Below, piece by piece: positions 60,388 through 64,000 of a DNA stretch of 64,000 bases. The notes under the pieces were generated by a model, which saw nothing but the letters and a program-made list of their open reading frames with translations, was not told where the DNA came from and did no database searches. The stretch spans positions 5,894,655 through 5,958,654 of the forward strand of contig NC_086363.1 in NCBI RefSeq assembly GCF_036324505.1, written 5' to 3'. Source of the DNA: Eleginops maclovinus (taxonomy: Eukaryota > Chordata > Actinopteri > Perciformes > Eleginopidae). Made by a program: the position numbers and the translations under genes. Positions within the stretch are counted from its first letter, which is position 1. Each line of letters begins with the position of its first letter.

Positions 60388-63013
60388 ACACACACACGCA
60401 TCATTACATTAAAATAATTCAAAGCAGAGGCATGCGTCAGGTCGTGCACATAATGTTCCTTCCTCTCTACCCCTGTAGTCTCACAATGTCTAGTTGAAAG
60501 AACCTGTAGCCCAGCGTGGACATCTTTCCCCCCCCAGGAGACAGCATATAATGAGAAAGCACCATTATGGGTCCAGCAGGAGCCTGTGCCTCTGTGCAGC
60601 TGCTGCTGCTGCTACCACAGTAACTCGTGCGGTCTTTTTCTTTGTTAGTTAAAGGGAAGAGCAGCCGCAGACGTCCCTCGCTCTCTGCTTGTTAGCCAGC
60701 AGTAATGACTAGGCTGTGGGGAGCCAGGCTACCAGGCCAAGATGCTGGGAGCCAGTTCCCCTCTGCTGACCCTCAGCTCACCGACAGGAAGGGGAACAGA
60801 AGCAGACGCCACAGAGGACTCACTGGGAGGATCAGATCCGACAGACTGAGGAGGCAGGAGAAGAAGTAGTGGGGAGAAGATTTCCACCCCAGGACAGGCA
60901 AAATCCAAGCTAGACCATTACCGGCTCACACCCAAGCACACAGGAGCCAGCTAGCAGCCTGCCTGTTCACAGACCTGGCATTAGATCAATGTTAGCTGAG
61001 CAGCACTAAGATCAATGCGTACTTTGTACAAATTGTGCCTCGTAGGTTTCTCCAGGATCGTGTATTCTCAGGGATGTGATAAGAATTTCTAAAAGAAGCG
61101 GTTCTTTGAATTGGAGAACTTCTTAATAAGCAATGTTTTGGCTGAGGAGTCTCCCAACACATTAAAAAAAGGGATTGCTTTTATCTCAAGGTACATCATT
61201 TGAAAAAAGATACCATTGTTTGTGATTTAGTACATAGACGTTTTTTCTATGAGCTTGCATGTTTACTAGTTTCCAGATGGTCTGTGTTTACAGAAGGTGA
61301 GCGCTCTATACGCATATCCTGTGTGCTTTGACATAAAGATATGATCCTGTCAGTTTATTTTGTTTACATGATCAATAATTCATTGGAAGTCACACACAAG
61401 CCATCTGCATTACAAGGCAATGTACCAGCAATAACACAGAAGGGCCCATTTGTCTCCAAGCCCATTGAATGGTCACAAGACAAAGCATTCGAAATAACTC
61501 TATTGTATGTGATGTAGTGATAAATCTGCTGTATGGATAGTTCATTTTAATGCACTCCAAGGCCGATAAACAATGATCAGCATGAAAGATAGAATCCCGA
61601 AGACACAAATGCCGACTACTGCAATTTTGTCTGCCAGTGTTTTGGTTTGCAGATTTGAAGATGAGACCATCGATGTTGCTTGAGGGCTGGATTAGCCCTT
61701 AGGAAGTATTTCTTTGCTCGGCTTTGCTTGTATTGATAAGATGCGGCAGTGAAGCAGAAGCAGGGCAGGAGAACTGGGAAAGGAGTGCAAAAAGGGGCAC
61801 AAGTAATACTTATTTAAATATATCAGATGAAGTATTTACCACGCCGAGAGTGTACTAGGAAAGATGGTGTTTTTATCTTTATTATTATCATCACTATTTG
61901 ACTATCTAGTGCCTCAGCCCAGGGCCATAGCCTTATCCTCTTTTGGTGGATTGCGGATTGAGTGCAACATTGTGTGAAGATTCACAAACAACATCTGCAG
62001 CAGTGGCAACCAGGCACTCCCTCTGTGCCTCGTTCTCCTGCCAAGTCCGCCCACGTTCCCTCTTATCTACTCGGGCCATCTTCCCTTCTCCCTCTTCCTT
62101 GCAGTTTCCACTGTCGTCGAACTGGAAAAGACCCATCTTTCATCCTGACTGTTGACTTAGCACAGGCCGGCCCTGCCCTGTGGAGCGGAGCGGAGCTGAG
62201 CCGACTGCAGCGCTGAACACAATAGGCGGTGCATTATTGATTGTGTGTGTGATCTCACCTTGGTACTCAGGACTACCCCCTTCCTTTTCCCTCCCCCATC
62301 CCTGTGCCCATGCATAATTTCAGCAGAAATCAGTGAATATTGTCCACCCCTTAATGGCAGTGTGGGTGAACTGTAAGAGATTTTCAATTTCAGCTCTCCT
62401 CTGTTTACCCAGTGTTAGATTCTAGTTCTGGTCCTTTCAAAGATCAGCATGGAAAAATGGAGAGAAAGACTGTACAAGAGCAAAGAGAGACAAAGAGAGA
62501 CATCTATTATAAATAGTTTCCATCAATCAGGGGAATGTCCTTCATTTGGCATGCGTCAGTCCTGGAGGGAGTAATGCATATTCAATCTTGAACAATGAAT
62601 GTCTGACACCCTGCTTCCACCAGACACATGACAGCTGTGCGCAGTGACTGGTTACACACATTTAGAGAATGCGAGCTGCAAGCCAGTGAGAGGGTAAAAT
62701 CCCAATTGTGGCACAGGGGAACTGAATAAGCAACAAACTGCTGCCCTCCCGAGGGGAAGATTAATGGACTGCACCGGGCAGTATAGTCTTGTGTCAGGAC
62801 TGATGTATAAAACAACTGACAAGACGCACATCTAAAATAACATACATGTGACATTGATATCATTGATGATGTGCAACATGGCTAAGTGTTTGAGATCAGG
62901 GTTTCCCAACGGATCATCGCAGCCGGAAGGGGCCAGTTTGTTGTCGATGTGTTATTGGAACAAGGATGCAGCTGCTCACAGCTGGATCACTAGGTCCTGC
63001 CAAAAGTTAAATC
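59067..63013. other. Gene-free stretch
   Basis: Contains the CA array at 60349-60398. A CTG-rich patch (60600-60615) and acceptor-like sites near 60650-60700 occur without a defined exon. At 62080-62104 a strong acceptor (CTTCTCCCTCTTCCTTGCAG) is followed by GC-rich DNA with a GGAGC(GGAGC) duplication at about 62182-62196, but no recognisable coding exon follows. Frames listed by length alone here are not supported. Confidence 0.4.
60349..60398 (+). repeat. (CA)n microsatellite, ~50 bp, one interruption
   Basis: CA array with a single TA interruption near 60383, ending at GCATCATTAC. Confidence 0.95.
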
Positions 63014-63558
63014 GTTTAGTGCAGGGGTGTCCAAACTTTTTTCAACGAGGGCCACAATCAGAAAAACATACGAAGGGCTGGGCTACTCACTAGAGGTGAG
63101 GTGTGTTGCCTCATAAGTTAGCTAAATCAATCAAATGAAGGTAAGTTATTGTTGATACTTGAAAATCCTTTAAGAAAACCAACAGCCTACCACATAGCTC
63201 TCCATATTGTTTTGTTTATTTTGTGAGCAGCTTAACCCCTGAAACAGAATCTTCAGATTGCTTATAATAAGAGGAATTAAGAAGGGTGTTTTTGAAGCTT
63301 GTTACGAGCTGCTTAGATTTGTTAGAATCATTTGTTTTTGACTTTTTTTTTTCAACTTTTGACACTGAAAAGTGGGCTTATTAAAACACACAATACTACT
63401 GTGAAATGTATTTTTGACATATAGGTTCAAGAAGTACACTATAAGATAACACAAGTTTCAGGTTGGGGCCATATTCCATTATACTTTGGAATTTGCTGAG
63501 GGCCGATAAAAAATGCCCCGCGGGCTGAACTGGCCCCCGGTCCACCCCTGGTTTAGCA
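63014..63558. mobile_element. Non-autonomous hAT (Charlie-like) transposon with target duplication
   Basis: The element itself is 63022-63550 (529 bp). It starts CAGGGGTGTCCAAACTTTTT and ends with the reverse complement of CAGGGGTGGACCGGGGGCC, the characteristic terminus of the hAT/Charlie group. The first eight bases of the two ends match exactly. It is flanked by 8-bp target duplications, GTTTAGTG (63014-63021) and GTTTAGCA (63551-63558), identical at six of eight positions. Subterminal blocks (GAGGGCCACA; GGGCCGATAAAAAATGCCCCGCGGGC) are typical of this family. No transposase coding remains. Confidence 0.85.
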
Positions 63559-64000
63559 TCTTCCTTCACTTTCAGGTTTTACAAAGTCAATTTGTGTAAA
63601 CCCTTGCTCTGGCTTTCCCAAGTCTTAAGAAGGTCTGACTGGATAGAAGGAAGGACTAGAAAAAAAGTGCTCACTTTTGCAGAAACCAGGTTTTTTTTAT
63701 TTTCCTGTTTTCCTCAGTGAGAGACGCAATCAAAGGAGAGATAGTGTTTGTAGGTGTGTTTGCATCAGCTCAGCGTTACTACAGCCTGGCATGCAGTGTA
63801 TTGAGTTCTTTCATCTGCTGTTAGTTGTGGTTTGAGCAACAGGTTCTGCTTAGTGGCAGGGTGTGTGGAGAGGAGAGATCCCGTGGCTGTTTTCTCAGGC
63901 TCCGTTAATAGGGGTCAGGGAAGACAGTGTGCTAGTGTTTTTCTTTAATTGCATTTAGAAGACTCCGTACCCTTGAGGTGAGACGGTTATGTCTTTTTTA
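63559..64000. other. Gene-free stretch to window end
   Basis: Unique DNA without a supported exon or repeat. Confidence 0.45.

Overview
This 64-kb window looks like non-coding DNA from a ray-finned (probably percomorph) fish nuclear genome. The evidence is direct: many very long (GT)n/(CA)n arrays, a tRNA-headed SINE of the common teleost type, several short inverted-repeat DNA transposons (TTAA-bounded, hAT-like and CAGTGGTGG-ended), a 5'-truncated LINE, and no bacterial-style gene organisation. The base composition is AT-rich, with two compact CpG-dense islands. No complete protein-coding gene can be supported. Most open frames are chance frames, translated dinucleotide repeats or transposon DNA.

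Layout. 1-3.5 kb: ordinary sequence, then a TTAA-bounded MITE (1872-2294) and a SINE (2330-2632). 3.5-9.1 kb: a GC-richer patch with a weak exon candidate (3625-3721), then a CpG-dense block ending in the best candidate first coding exon (9072-9123, strong splice donor). 12.1-13.3 kb: a compound of five GT arrays holding a recent ~530-bp tandem duplication. 15.8-24.2 kb: degenerate and intact MITEs, including an inverted partner of the 1.9-kb element. 24.2-29.9 kb: AT-rich, repeat-poor DNA resembling a conserved regulatory region, with four TAAT cores spaced exactly 11 bp apart (28831-28868). 32.0-32.7 kb: a second CpG-dense block with TATA-like and splice-donor signals on the + strand, best read as a promoter plus untranslated or short coding first exon. 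36.1-36.4 kb: a 178-bp GT array with a higher-order tail. 42.7-46.9 kb: two further interspersed repeats. 47.0 kb: a small ORF with a signal-peptide-like start. 55.5-56.1 kb: a LINE 3' end on the - strand. 58.4-59.1 kb: a second type of TTAA element. 63.0-63.6 kb: a non-autonomous hAT element with near-perfect 8-bp target duplications.

Interpretation (inference). The window is most consistent with the promoter side or a large intron/intergenic domain of one or more + strand developmental genes. The CpG blocks at 8.9-9.1 and 32.0-32.7 kb would be alternative first exons. Four ATG-to-donor candidates all leave the same splice phase, which fits but does not prove this. I could not recognise the gene, and no gene symbols are assigned. 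No clearly new defence, CRISPR-like or operon-type system is present.
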